From the NCBI GenBank assembly GCA_016926255.1, contig JAFGOY010000021.1:1-42540 (forward strand): a stretch of 42,540 nucleotides of DNA, written 5' to 3'. This stretch comes from Anaerolineae bacterium (lineage in GTDB: Bacteria; Chloroflexota; Anaerolineae; Aggregatilineales; UBA3940). Below are positions 15,498-23,671 of this stretch, one piece after another. Below the pieces are notes generated by a model that was not told the DNA's origin, searched no databases, and saw only the letters and a program-made list of their open reading frames with translations. The translations under genes and the position numbers were made by a program. Positions within the stretch are counted from its first letter, which is position 1. Each line of letters opens with the position of its first letter.

Positions 15498-17513
15498 ATG
15501 AACGGCACCGCCTTCGACGATTACAGCTTGAGCCGCATCACCCGCATCGGGCTGATCATCGTCGGCCTGATCCTGCTGATCTTTGGGCAGCGCCGTCTGC
15601 TCGTCGAATACAACGATATCGGAGAGAGCCTGTTCACCATCACCGTCGGCCTCCTGGCGCTTGGCTTCGCTGCCTGGGGATTCCACCTTCCCACCGACCG
15701 TCCTTTCAATCCCGGCAGTCCGCCCGCCGGTCAGCCGTTCCGCCCCCTCCCCTCCGGCTGGCTCCGCCTGACCCTATCCGTGTTGAGTGTTGTCCTGGTC
15801 GCCGCCGCCGGGCTGATCGCCCACCGTTTCCGTGATAAATGGCCCGTCCTCATCCCGATCGCGCTCTGGCTGGTGGGATGTATTTGCTATCTCTTCGTCC
15901 TGATGAAGCCCGGCGAGTTCCGCGCCCGCCTCGCCGCCTTCCGCGAGTCGCTAAAAACCGACCGCATCGCCACGTTGATCGTAACAGCAGCGACGCTGGT
16001 CGCCCTCCTTGCCCGAATCGTCTATCTGGGCCGCTGCCCCGAAGTCTTCTCCTTTGACGAGGCCGCTTTCGCCCACGAAGCTGCCGCCATCGCTGAAGGC
16101 ACTTTCCGGGGCAACCCCTTCGGCCCGGCCTGGCTCTCCCATCCCCGCCTCTTCCACTATTTGATGGCGATCCCGGTTGCCCTCTTTGGCCGCACGGTAT
16201 TTGCGGCGAGGCTGGTCGTCGCCATTTTCGGCACGCTGACCGTTCCCGCCGTTTATTATCTGGGCCGCGAGTGTTTTGGCCGCCGCGTCGGATTGGTCAG
16301 CGCGGTGGCGCTGTCCGGCTTCGCCTTCCACGTCCATTTCAGCCGCCTTGCGCTCAATAACGCCGTCGATCCCCTCTTTGGAACACTTGCCTTCGCCTTC
16401 CTGATTCACGGGCTTCGATCCCGCCGCCTCTCCGATTTCGCCCTCGCGGGCCTGTCGCTGGGCCTGTCCCAGTATTTCTATGCCGGGGCGCGTCTCCTCC
16501 CGCTGATCTGTGCTGTCTGGCTTGCCTTGATCGCCATCTTCCGCCCCTCCCGGTTGATCGGCACCTGGCCGCTGATCCTCGCCCTGATCCTCGGTTTTCT
16601 GATCGTCACCTGGCCCGCCAATTGGCACTACCTTGTCACCGGCGAGCCGCTCACAACCCGCCTGGGCAGCACCGGCCTTTTCCAGACCGGTCGATACGAG
16701 GTGATGCTCGAATCCCGCACTGCCGGGGAAATCGTTCTTTACCAGTTCAAAAACTCCTTCCTTGCCCCGATCCACACCCTCGACAGCACCCTCTTTTACG
16801 GGCCGGTCGCCCCGCTGATGGGCCGCTACATGGGCGTCCCCCTCCTGATCGGGCTGGTCGTCGCGCTGATGCAGCCGCGCCGCTCCGAGGGTTGGCTCCT
16901 GCTCATGTGGATCGCCGCCGCGCTGATCGCGGGCAGCGTCCTTCTTGCCCGGCCTCCTGGCTATGCCCGCCTCGTCCTGATCGTCCCTCCGCTGATCGTG
17001 CTCGTCGGGCTGGGCATTGTCGGTCTGGTCGATCTGCTTCCCCTCTCGGCATCCCTGACCTGTCACTGGGCCCCGGTCGGGATCGCCGTTGCGCTGATCG
17101 CCGCCGATCTGCTGTTCTACGGGATGGTCTACCAGAACCACGACCAATCCTACGCCCACGACCCCAACACCCTGATGGGCCGCGAAATTGTCGATTACGT
17201 CGTCGAAGAAGACGCCGAGCCGGGTCTGCTCCATGTCTATTTCGCCACCGCGCCCCGCTCCTATCTCAACCGCTCGACGCTCCGCCAGTATTTCCTGCCC
17301 AACCTGCTCGGTGATGAACTCGTCAACCCGGCTGTCGACTCCCTCCCCGGACTCTACGACCCTGCCGAGGACAGTCTGTTTATCATCGAGCCGGGCCGCC
17401 GCGCAGATCTCGTCACCCTGCTCGATCTCGCCCCTGGTGGTCGTGTCTATGTCCACCGGGAACCCGGAGGCGAGATTCTCTTCTACTCCTACCGCGTCCC
17501 GCCCCAATCCTGA
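15498..17513 (+). CDS. GT39/GT83-type membrane glycosyltransferase
   Basis: The protein has 671 residues, starting at ATG 15498 with AGGAG four to five bases upstream. It has about a dozen hydrophobic segments and the layout of GT-C enzymes that use a polyprenyl-phosphate sugar (PMT_2/ArnT-like). The first outer loop carries FSFDEAAFAHEAAAIAEG (about residues 183-200), with the acidic pair typical of GT-C catalysis, and later HPRLFHYLMAIPVALFG and LSQYFYAGARLLPL. The sugar and acceptor are unknown. RfbC and a GT87-type enzyme elsewhere in the window point to surface glycan synthesis. The long opposite-strand frame is a shadow. Confidence 0.9.
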   Translation: MNGTAFDDYSLSRITRIGLIIVGLILLIFGQRRLLVEYNDIGESLFTITVGLLALGFAAWGFHLPTDRPFNPGSPPAGQPFRPLPSGWLRLTLSVLSVVLVAAAGLIAHRFRDKWPVLIPIALWLVGCICYLFVLMKPGEFRARLAAFRESLKTDRIATLIVTAATLVALLARIVYLGRCPEVFSFDEAAFAHEAAAIAEGTFRGNPFGPAWLSHPRLFHYLMAIPVALFGRTVFAARLVVAIFGTLTVPAVYYLGRECFGRRVGLVSAVALSGFAFHVHFSRLALNNAVDPLFGTLAFAFLIHGLRSRRLSDFALAGLSLGLSQYFYAGARLLPLICAVWLALIAIFRPSRLIGTWPLILALILGFLIVTWPANWHYLVTGEPLTTRLGSTGLFQTGRYEVMLESRTAGEIVLYQFKNSFLAPIHTLDSTLFYGPVAPLMGRYMGVPLLIGLVVALMQPRRSEGWLLLMWIAAALIAGSVLLARPPGYARLVLIVPPLIVLVGLGIVGLVDLLPLSASLTCHWAPVGIAVALIAADLLFYGMVYQNHDQSYAHDPNTLMGREIVDYVVEEDAEPGLLHVYFATAPRSYLNRSTLRQYFLPNLLGDELVNPAVDSLPGLYDPAEDSLFIIEPGRRADLVTLLDLAPGGRVYVHREPGGEILFYSYRVPPQS

Positions 17514-17598
17514 ATTCCGCTATCAAAACCGAAGAGGACGCGGAGAGCGCAAAGAAACATCGTCACCCCCTGAATTATTCTTCCATCTGGTTTACCGG

Positions 17599-17604
17599 TA
17601 TACT
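17599..17604 (+). promoter_or_regulatory. Possible -10 element
   Basis: TATACT in CCGGTATACTATC lies 31 bases before the lipoprotein start at 17636. No -35 box is visible. Confidence 0.3.
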
Positions 17605-17635
17605 ATCGCCATTACTCTCACCGGAAGGCCCAACG

Positions 17636-18664
17636 ATGAAAAATCGAACACCGTTCGTTACCGGTATTGTCCTGCTGATCGCACTGACCACAATCGCCTG
17701 TGCAGTGACACAGAGCGTGATCCCACCCACGCCCACCAACACTCCCGAACCCACCGCCACCTCAACCAACACCCCCACGCCGACACTCACCAGCACCCCA
17801 ACCAATACCCCGACTCCCACCTACACCCCTACCATCACCGCCACGCCTACCCCGGCCTGTGATGAGCAAATGGCCCTGATGCAGGCCCGCGATTTCCTGT
17901 CCGATTACGAGTCAGCTGTAAACTGGCACAACTATGGGGAAAGAACGATCCTTCGCTACTGGGTCGTTTCTCCCGAACTCCATCCTGAGTGGACTGAGCA
18001 GAGTAAATTGTGGGAGAATACCGGGGTGGCATCGTACGAAATTGTGCGGATAGCAGACGAAATGGTGAAGGAATGTCCCTGCGTCAGGGAGATGTTCACC
18101 CATCTCAATCCTCTGATTGTCGACAGCGCCTACAACAGCTGGTATAGCACAACCTTTCCGCTCAGTTCGCTTCCCCTGCCCGACGATCCTTCCTCAAATG
18201 ACTATCTCAATCTATTGCAAGATAACGCTGATGCAGAATACATGCGCACCAACAGACCGCCCTCCCAGAGTTTTACAACCCCACCCCAGGACGCCTGCTC
18301 ATGGCACGAACTTCGCGAGGCAATCGAATGGCATTTTGGCGATATGCCCGAAGTGGGCAACGATGCGTTTTTCTTGGTGCTGAATGACAACCGGGTGGAG
18401 CTCAAAGCCTATGTGATGTCAATGCGCGTACTTCGTGACAACTTTGACAGTGAAGTAGCGATGACGCTCAGCAACATTCTGCTTGAAGTGGATTGTGCTT
18501 ACCCACCCATCGATGTTATTCAACTGATGATGATTGATGAAATAACGGGCGAGGTTCTCTCGTACAGTGAGCTGCCTGTAGATGCACTGACCGACCCGTC
18601 TGATCCTGAGCAGATGATAGACGATATCATGTCGAATATCGTATTCTACATCTACAATCCGTAG
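17636..18664 (+). CDS. Lipoprotein with Pro/Thr linker, unknown domain
   Basis: The protein has 342 residues. GGAAGG lies about eight bases before the ATG. The signal peptide ends in the lipobox TIAC (Cys22), followed by about 45 residues of PTPTNTPEPTATS-type linker. The remaining 270 residues form a soluble domain that I do not recognise; it begins CDEQMALMQARDFLSDYESA and has scattered cysteines (CPC, CSW, CAY) that could form disulfides outside the cell. It probably stands on the outer face of the membrane. Confidence 0.85.
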   Translation: MKNRTPFVTGIVLLIALTTIACAVTQSVIPPTPTNTPEPTATSTNTPTPTLTSTPTNTPTPTYTPTITATPTPACDEQMALMQARDFLSDYESAVNWHNYGERTILRYWVVSPELHPEWTEQSKLWENTGVASYEIVRIADEMVKECPCVREMFTHLNPLIVDSAYNSWYSTTFPLSSLPLPDDPSSNDYLNLLQDNADAEYMRTNRPPSQSFTTPPQDACSWHELREAIEWHFGDMPEVGNDAFFLVLNDNRVELKAYVMSMRVLRDNFDSEVAMTLSNILLEVDCAYPPIDVIQLMMIDEITGEVLSYSELPVDALTDPSDPEQMIDDIMSNIVFYIYNP

Positions 18665-18761
18665 TCAATGCGGTTGTGTCTGGTATGGCTTGATTACGCT
18701 CGTTTCAGTCATACGATTCTGAACATCACAATTTCTGGTCACCATTTTCAAAGAGATCGAT

Positions 18762-18789
18762 GGTAGGGGCGACCCTTGTGGTCGCCCTC
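18762..18789. repeat. Family A repeat, copy 1
   Basis: GGTAGGGGCGACC-CTTGTG-GTCGCCC. The flank AAAGAGATCGATGGTAGG is shared with 19850-19870, so the repeat unit starts upstream of the hairpin. Confidence 0.7.
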
Positions 18790-18813
18790 CTCATTGCGAA
18801 TCGATTCGCCGTA

Positions 18814-19689
18814 TCACGGTTCTGCCGGGGTAGCACACCGGAATCCGAGGTTGAGATCGCGCCACGACATGCGGCTGGTTACGCGCGCCGTGGTGCGAAC
18901 ATCGTACCAGTAGTAGTCGAATTCACCACCCCCGCGCACCACCCGGAACTGTCCCACCTCCGGCCCGGTGGGGTTATCGAGCGAAGAATACTCATAATAG
19001 TCCGTCGCATACCAGTCCGCCACCCGCTCCCAGGCGTTCCCGGCCATATCCAGAGCACCGTAGGGACTCGCCCCTTTGGGTTTGCTGCCCACAGGCCAGA
19101 CCGTGTTACCTTCGCCGCAGAATCCGCTGCCCGTACCGTCGTTGATTACCGCGTACTCACACGTTGCAGGCTCATCGCCCCACGGATAAATCCGGCCATC
19201 CGTCCCCCGTGCCGCCTTCTCCCACTGGGCTTCGGTCGGCAGTTGACGCCCCGCCCAGGCGCAGTAGTCCACAGAGTCAATGTAGGAGACACAAATCACC
19301 GGGTAATCATCCCCGCCATGGGAGCAAGAGGGCTCCTTGCATTGACCCTCTGCCACACATTTGGCATACATCTCTTGCGTGACTTCAGTCTGGTCGATCC
19401 AATAAGCATCGAGGTAAACCATATGTTGAGGGCTTTCATTAAAGACAACGAAACGGCCTCTCTCCGTCTTGGATTCCTGTGGTTCACCAGTATACTCTGC
19501 TCCCATCAGGAATTCTCCGGCAGGCACGTACACCATCACCATACCATCTTTAGGCGAAACTTGAGTGGAGCCAATGCCAGGCTCAGGCGTGCGGGGGTAG
19601 CCAGATAACCGGCCTGCAAGTATCAGGATGATCGCCAGCAAACCGGCGGCAACAAAGAAAATGACTGTGGTCTGGCGCTTCGATTTCAT
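18814..19689 (-). CDS. SUMF1/FGE-sulfatase-fold protein, membrane-anchored
   Basis: The protein has 291 residues; AGGTGA lies five bases before the ATG. An N-terminal signal anchor (TTVIFFVAAGLLAIILILAG) is followed by the SUMF1/FGE fold: VYVPAGEFLMGAE, YWIDQTEVTQEMYAKC, RQLPTEAQWEKAARG, YPWGDEPATC, PYGALDMAGNAWERVADWY and RVVRGGGEFDYYW, ending NLGFRCA. The cysteine pair that copper-dependent formylglycine enzymes use near RGGS...CR is absent, so true formylglycine activity is unlikely. Many bacterial members bind ligands or carry out other modifications. It faces outward and diverges from the radical SAM gene. Confidence 0.9.
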   Translation of the reverse strand: MKSKRQTTVIFFVAAGLLAIILILAGRLSGYPRTPEPGIGSTQVSPKDGMVMVYVPAGEFLMGAEYTGEPQESKTERGRFVVFNESPQHMVYLDAYWIDQTEVTQEMYAKCVAEGQCKEPSCSHGGDDYPVICVSYIDSVDYCAWAGRQLPTEAQWEKAARGTDGRIYPWGDEPATCEYAVINDGTGSGFCGEGNTVWPVGSKPKGASPYGALDMAGNAWERVADWYATDYYEYSSLDNPTGPEVGQFRVVRGGGEFDYYWYDVRTTARVTSRMSWRDLNLGFRCATPAEP

Positions 19690-19847
19690 GATTCACCTGT
19701 ACTGTCATAGGGTATTTGAGTAGGCGTTCCGCTCCCTCGAACCAGCAACATAATGCACCATTATAGTGACACTTCTGCGGAGAGAACAAACAGTGATTCC
19801 CATCAGGATAACGCAGGAAAAGACTGCATCTCCCCATGTCTCGCTGC

Positions 19848-19911
19848 CATTTTTAAAGAAATCGATGGTAGGTGCGGGGCTGTACGACCGCAGGTCGTCC
19901 CCCGCCCTTAA
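19848..19911. repeat. Family A repeat, copy 2, with inserted hairpin
   Basis: CCATTTTTAAAGAAATCGAT, GGTAGGTGCGGGG, CTGTACGACC-GCA-GGTCGTC, CCCCGCCC. The usual CTTGT loop is replaced by an ACGACC-GCA-GGTCGT hairpin. At 19912-19940 follows a small run of related words, TGCGTAATTCGCGCAATTCG. Confidence 0.65.
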
Positions 19912-19979
19912 TCTGCGTAATTCGCGCAATTCGCGGATAATATCCCTATCGACAGTTCGCAGCATCCCGGAGTCCACGT

Positions 19980-21005
19980 ATGACAAGGCTCAAAATTCCC
20001 CGCCCGATTTCCGGCGGGTTGATCCTCTCCTACAAGTGCCAGGCGAGATGCCGACACTGCATCTATGCCTGCTCGCCCGATTGGAAAGCCGATTGGATCA
20101 CCGAGGCCGATCTCGAAAAAGGGCTGGCCCAGCTTCAACACACCATTCAGCCAAGCGCATGGGGGCCGGATGCTATCGGCCTGAGCGATGGCCTCCACTT
20201 CACCGGCGGCGAACCCTTCCTGAATTTTCCGCTGCTGCTCAAAGCCGCCGAAATCGCCGAAGCCCACGGCATCCCCTCCACCTTCGTCGAAACCAACAGC
20301 GTCTGGGCCACCGACGACGACTCGACCCGCGAGAAGCTCCAGAAGCTCCGCGATGCGGGCCTCAAAGGGATCATGATCTCGGTCAATCCTTTCTACGCCG
20401 AATACGTCCCCTTCGAAAACACCGAGCGCTGCATCCGTATCAGCCTGGAGACTTTCGGCCAGCGCAATACAGTTGTTTACCAGTTCGAATACTATCGCCA
20501 GTTCCTCCGATTGGGCATCAGGGGCACGATCACCATCGAGGAATATGCCGCCCTCGCTAAAGATGATCGCTTCCTGGGCCGCGTCGAGATGTTCTTCATG
20601 GGCCGTGCCACTACTCAGTTGAAACCCTTCTACCCGACCTACCCGGCGCAGACATTCTTCAAAGCCCCCTGTCAGCCGACCTTTCTCCGCGAGTGGCACA
20701 ATCATTTCGACAACTACGGCAACTACATGCCGGGCTTCTGCGGCGGCATCTCTCTCGGCAACTGGCTCGATCTCGATCACCTGCTCGCCGAAGGCATCGA
20801 CCTCGACGATCACCCCGTGCTGGCCTACATCGTCGCCAATGATTTCGAAGGACTCTTCACCTTCGCAAAGGATCGCGGTTACACCGAACCCGAAGATGGC
20901 TACCTCTCGAAATGCGATCTCTGCACCGGCCTCCGCCGTCACCTCGTCTCGGTGGGCGATTTCGCCGAGCTTCGCCCGCTGCAATTCTACGAGCACCTTG
21001 AATAG
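19980..21005 (+). CDS. Radical SAM enzyme
   Basis: The protein has 341 residues; GGAG lies seven bases before the ATG. The SAM/[4Fe-4S] motif is SYKCQARCRHCIYAC (Cys20, Cys24, Cys27), very near the N-terminus. The glycine-rich motif is LHFTGGEPFLNF and the next strand TFVETNSVWA. C-terminal cysteines in KCDLCTGLRRHL may bind an auxiliary cluster or metal, as in SPASM-like or anaerobic-maturase relatives. The substrate is unknown. The divergent neighbour has a SUMF1 fold without the active cysteines; a link is not supported by the sequence. Confidence 0.92.
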   Translation: MTRLKIPRPISGGLILSYKCQARCRHCIYACSPDWKADWITEADLEKGLAQLQHTIQPSAWGPDAIGLSDGLHFTGGEPFLNFPLLLKAAEIAEAHGIPSTFVETNSVWATDDDSTREKLQKLRDAGLKGIMISVNPFYAEYVPFENTERCIRISLETFGQRNTVVYQFEYYRQFLRLGIRGTITIEEYAALAKDDRFLGRVEMFFMGRATTQLKPFYPTYPAQTFFKAPCQPTFLREWHNHFDNYGNYMPGFCGGISLGNWLDLDHLLAEGIDLDDHPVLAYIVANDFEGLFTFAKDRGYTEPEDGYLSKCDLCTGLRRHLVSVGDFAELRPLQFYEHLE

Positions 21006-21067
21006 CTGCAAGATAGAGGTAAGATTCATCCTATAACTGCCTGATATTTGTTGAACAGGATATAAGG

Positions 21068-22111
21068 ATGAACATGCGTACCCAACAGTTTTTCCTAATC
21101 GTAGTGTTTGCTGCCGGTATGATGATCGGTATGACGGCCTGCTCTGCACCTGCACCGGAACCTGTGACGGAAATCCCCCCGACCGCTGCCGCAAGCCCGC
21201 TGCCGCCCACGCCCGAACCCGCCACACCGCTTCCGCCGACCGAGACGCCGCAGCCGGAGAACACGCCAGAGCCCAGCCCGACACCCTACGCCGGGGCCGG
21301 GCGGCTGGTGTTCGATTCGACCAGGGATGGCACCGGCTACCGCGAAGTCTTCATCATGGAGATAGGCACGGAAGCCGTCCAGCTGACAGGCGGAGAGAAC
21401 AACAATTTCGCCGGGCCGTGTGCTCCTACCGGCGACAAGATTCTCTATACGTCGTTTGGACTGACTACCAGCGACATCTGGGTGATGAACCCCGACGGGA
21501 CGCTGCCCCTCAACTTGACCAACAGCGAGGATGTCGACGACAGCTTCCCGGCCTGGTCGCCCGACAGCAGTCACATATTGTTCACCTCGCGGATGGATGG
21601 CAACAATGAAATCTACCTGATGTCGATGCTGACCAGCGAAGTCACCCGCCTGACCGATGACCCGCGTGACGATTTCGGGGCTGCATGGTCGCCTGATGGA
21701 AGCCTGATTGCCTTTGTCTCAGACAGAGACAGCGACCAGTTGGGTATCTATGACCTGTATGTCATGAATGCGGACGGCAGCGGAGTCACCCGTCTGACCG
21801 ACGATGATGCAATTGATTACCATCCCACCTGGTCGCCCGATGGAAGCCAGATCGCGTTCCGATCGCACCACGACGGGCCAGCCGATATCTATGTGATCAA
21901 TGTCGACGGAACCGGCCTGTATAATCTGACCGAAAGCGAGGCCAACGAGTGGGCACCAAGCTGGTCGCCCGATGGGTCACTGATCGCCTTCCAGACCGAC
22001 CGCGATGGGAACTGGGAAATCTACGCCATCCAGCCCGATGGCACGGGCTTGGTCAACCTGACCAACAACCCGGCTGACGATCAGAGCCCATTCTGGTGCC
22101 CGCAGCCATAG
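21068..22111 (+). CDS. TolB-like beta-propeller lipoprotein
   Basis: The protein has 347 residues. The signal peptide ends in the lipobox MTAC (Cys25), followed by a Pro/Glu/Thr-rich linker (about 27-75). The rest consists of PD40/TolB-type blades, about six: WSPDGSLIAFVSDRD, DLYVMNADGSGVTRLTDD, WSPDGSQIAFRSHHDG, DIYVINVDGTGLYNLT and so on. CAGGA lies about eight bases before the ATG. The protein should sit outside the membrane. PD40 propellers bind proteins or peptides; no peptidase domain is fused here. It follows the radical SAM gene by 62 bases and may be co-transcribed. Confidence 0.93.
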   Translation: MNMRTQQFFLIVVFAAGMMIGMTACSAPAPEPVTEIPPTAAASPLPPTPEPATPLPPTETPQPENTPEPSPTPYAGAGRLVFDSTRDGTGYREVFIMEIGTEAVQLTGGENNNFAGPCAPTGDKILYTSFGLTTSDIWVMNPDGTLPLNLTNSEDVDDSFPAWSPDSSHILFTSRMDGNNEIYLMSMLTSEVTRLTDDPRDDFGAAWSPDGSLIAFVSDRDSDQLGIYDLYVMNADGSGVTRLTDDDAIDYHPTWSPDGSQIAFRSHHDGPADIYVINVDGTGLYNLTESEANEWAPSWSPDGSLIAFQTDRDGNWEIYAIQPDGTGLVNLTNNPADDQSPFWCPQP

Positions 22112-22136
22112 CGATCCAGGACAGACACAACCGGCG

Positions 22137-22183
22137 ATTCCCCCTTCGCCCTGAGGGCGAAGGGGCCGGGGGATGAGGGCAAA
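22137..22183. repeat. Family E-related hairpin
   Basis: CCCCTTCGCCC-TGA-GGGCGAAGGGG is an 11-bp perfect stem, followed by CCGGGGGATGAGGGC. It lies 26 bases after the TolB-like gene and could end its transcript. Confidence 0.6.
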
Positions 22184-22212
22184 CGGATCGCCGGAGTCAG
22201 TTACTTTCCTCC

Positions 22213-22221
22213 TGGTATAAT
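22213..22221 (+). promoter_or_regulatory. Consensus extended -10 element
   Basis: TG-G-TATAAT is a perfect extended -10. It lies 190 bases before the next start (22412); either the leader is long or a small RNA begins here. Confidence 0.4.
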
Positions 22222-22337
22222 AGAGAAATGCTATTGCTATCAGATGTGTAGTCTGTTTGTGAGGATTTACCAGCATCTAAACGACTGCAAAGAACCAACT
22301 CCACATTTTCCAGATGCAGGCAAAATCAGGGTATTAA

Positions 22338-22379
22338 GTCCCCTCGCCATGAGGGAGAGGGGATTTAGGAGTGAGGGCA
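22338..22379. repeat. Family E repeat, short copy
   Basis: TCCCCTCGCCATGAGGGAGA, GGGG, ATTTAGGAGTGAGGGCA. It has the two ends of family E but lacks the middle ACCGAGCAGCAGCGAGG. Apart from the extended -10 and two E-type units, 22112-22411 holds nothing recognisable. Confidence 0.65.
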
Positions 22380-22411
22380 GGATGATTTACAGTTCCTTAA
22401 GGAGATGAACT

Positions 22412-23389
22412 ATGACGAGAGCGCGCTTACTGGTTGTTGGGGCAGGTCTATGCCTGCTGATGATAATACAGACCGCCTGCGGCGCGGGCGCAACGGTCAA
22501 ACAGGCTACCCTCGAAATGGAAGTTCCGGCAGAGCAAGCCACCGTCGAGCAGACCGAACCCGAAGTCGAACCCACCGTCGAACCCACACCACTCCCCACC
22601 GAAACGCCCATCCCCGAACCCACCGTCGAACCTGCTCTGGAACCACTCCCCCCTGACCCCATCGAAGTCACCATTCCCACCTCGGACGGCCTTGAACTGG
22701 TCGGCACCTATTTCCCTGCTGCCGTGAACCCGGCCCCGATTGTCGTCTTGATGCACTGGGCACCCGGCAAACAGGACGACTATTTCAAAGAGGGAAACCC
22801 CTGGCCCCAGCTTGCGTTGATCCTGCAAAACCGGCAGGATGAGCTTACCGGCGCAGGCTTCCGCGCCCGCCCCGTCATGCAGGATCGCGGAGACATCAGC
22901 TACGGCGTCCTCACTTTCGACTTCCGCAACTTCGGACGCAGTCCGGCAGGCAATGTTCGGGAGGCCGGTTATCTCGATGCGCAGGCTGCTGTTGCCCGCG
23001 CCAAAACTCTCGAAGGCGCGAACCCGGACTCGATCATGACCTTCGGGGCCAGCATTGGCGCTGATGGCGCAGCGGATGGCTGTGTTCCCGATGGAGTCAG
23101 GGACCCGGCCTGCAAAGCCGTAATCGCGGCTTCGCCCGGCGATTACATCGGCGTACGTTTCGCCGACGCGGTCAGCGCAGCGGGCGATTTATCGATTGCC
23201 TGCTTCGCCACCGAGGGCGATACACCCTCCGCCGAAGCCTGCAAAGCCGGGGAAGCGGTCGGGGTGCCAAATTATATGTCCTATATTCTTCCCGGTAATG
23301 CGCATGGCATGGACATGTTCGGCCTGCCCGCCGAACCCGACCTGTACACCTTCATCCTCAATTTCTTCGACGCCGCCGTAGACAGTTAG
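22412..23389 (+). CDS. Alpha/beta-hydrolase lipoprotein
   Basis: The protein has 325 residues; AAGGAG stands eight bases before the ATG. The lipobox is QTAC (Cys23), followed by a Pro/Glu-rich linker to about residue 85. The hydrolase domain begins VTIPTSDGLELVGTYF, with PIVVLMHWAPG (oxyanion region), YGVLTFDFRNFGRSPAG, the nucleophile elbow FGASIGADG (Ser214) and a C-terminal GNAHGMDMF (His298). The acid is probably in ATEGD. The pattern resembles dienelactone-hydrolase or acyl-peptidase-type enzymes. It would act on the outer surface; the substrate is unknown. Confidence 0.88.
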   Translation: MTRARLLVVGAGLCLLMIIQTACGAGATVKQATLEMEVPAEQATVEQTEPEVEPTVEPTPLPTETPIPEPTVEPALEPLPPDPIEVTIPTSDGLELVGTYFPAAVNPAPIVVLMHWAPGKQDDYFKEGNPWPQLALILQNRQDELTGAGFRARPVMQDRGDISYGVLTFDFRNFGRSPAGNVREAGYLDAQAAVARAKTLEGANPDSIMTFGASIGADGAADGCVPDGVRDPACKAVIAASPGDYIGVRFADAVSAAGDLSIACFATEGDTPSAEACKAGEAVGVPNYMSYILPGNAHGMDMFGLPAEPDLYTFILNFFDAAVDS

Positions 23390-23450
23390 CTGCTGCTTGA
23401 CGATGCTGCATTAACCCGAATTTTGACAATTCCATCGCATAAAAAGTTAT

Positions 23451-23507
23451 GTCGCCCCCCTTGCTAAGGGGGGCAGAATTTCGCTCCGCGAAATACGGGG
23501 GGTGATC
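23451..23507. repeat. Family C nested-hairpin repeat, copy 4
   Basis: GTCGCCCCCCTTGCTAAGGG, GGGCAG, inner hairpin ATTTCGC-TCC-GCGAAAT (23478-23494), then ACGGGGGGTGATC. Confidence 0.78.
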
Positions 23508-23552
23508 TGGCTGAAATAGTTGAGATTCATTAATATCGGGGACAACCCGGAA

Positions 23553-23581
23553 TTCAACTTAACAGAGCAATACGATACAAT
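23553..23581 (+). promoter_or_regulatory. Possible promoter for the uridine-kinase-like gene
   Basis: TTCAAC, a 17-base spacer and TACAAT, 90 bases before the start at 23672. The -10 is good, the -35 weak. Confidence 0.35.
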
Positions 23582-23671
23582 ATACGGTAGATACAACGGT
23601 CATCTTTATACTTATCGAACACACAGCTTCGGTACTGGCTCAAACAGCCTACTGGCAACGGAACGAACACA

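Noticed and set aside
15951-17507. 518-residue minus-strand frame opposite the GT39-type gene
   Set aside because: The sequence is low-complexity (Glu, Asp, Gly, Gln) and mirrors the hydrophobic codons of the membrane protein; it is a shadow.
18814-21005. SUMF1-fold protein plus radical SAM enzyme as a sulfatase-maturation pair
   Set aside because: The SUMF1 protein lacks the active-site cysteines, is exported while the radical SAM enzyme is not, and no sulfatase gene is present.
19908-21284. 458-residue minus-strand frame opposite the radical SAM gene
   Set aside because: The radical SAM frame has clear motifs and a ribosome site; the opposite frame covers a promoter region and parts of two genes and has no motif.
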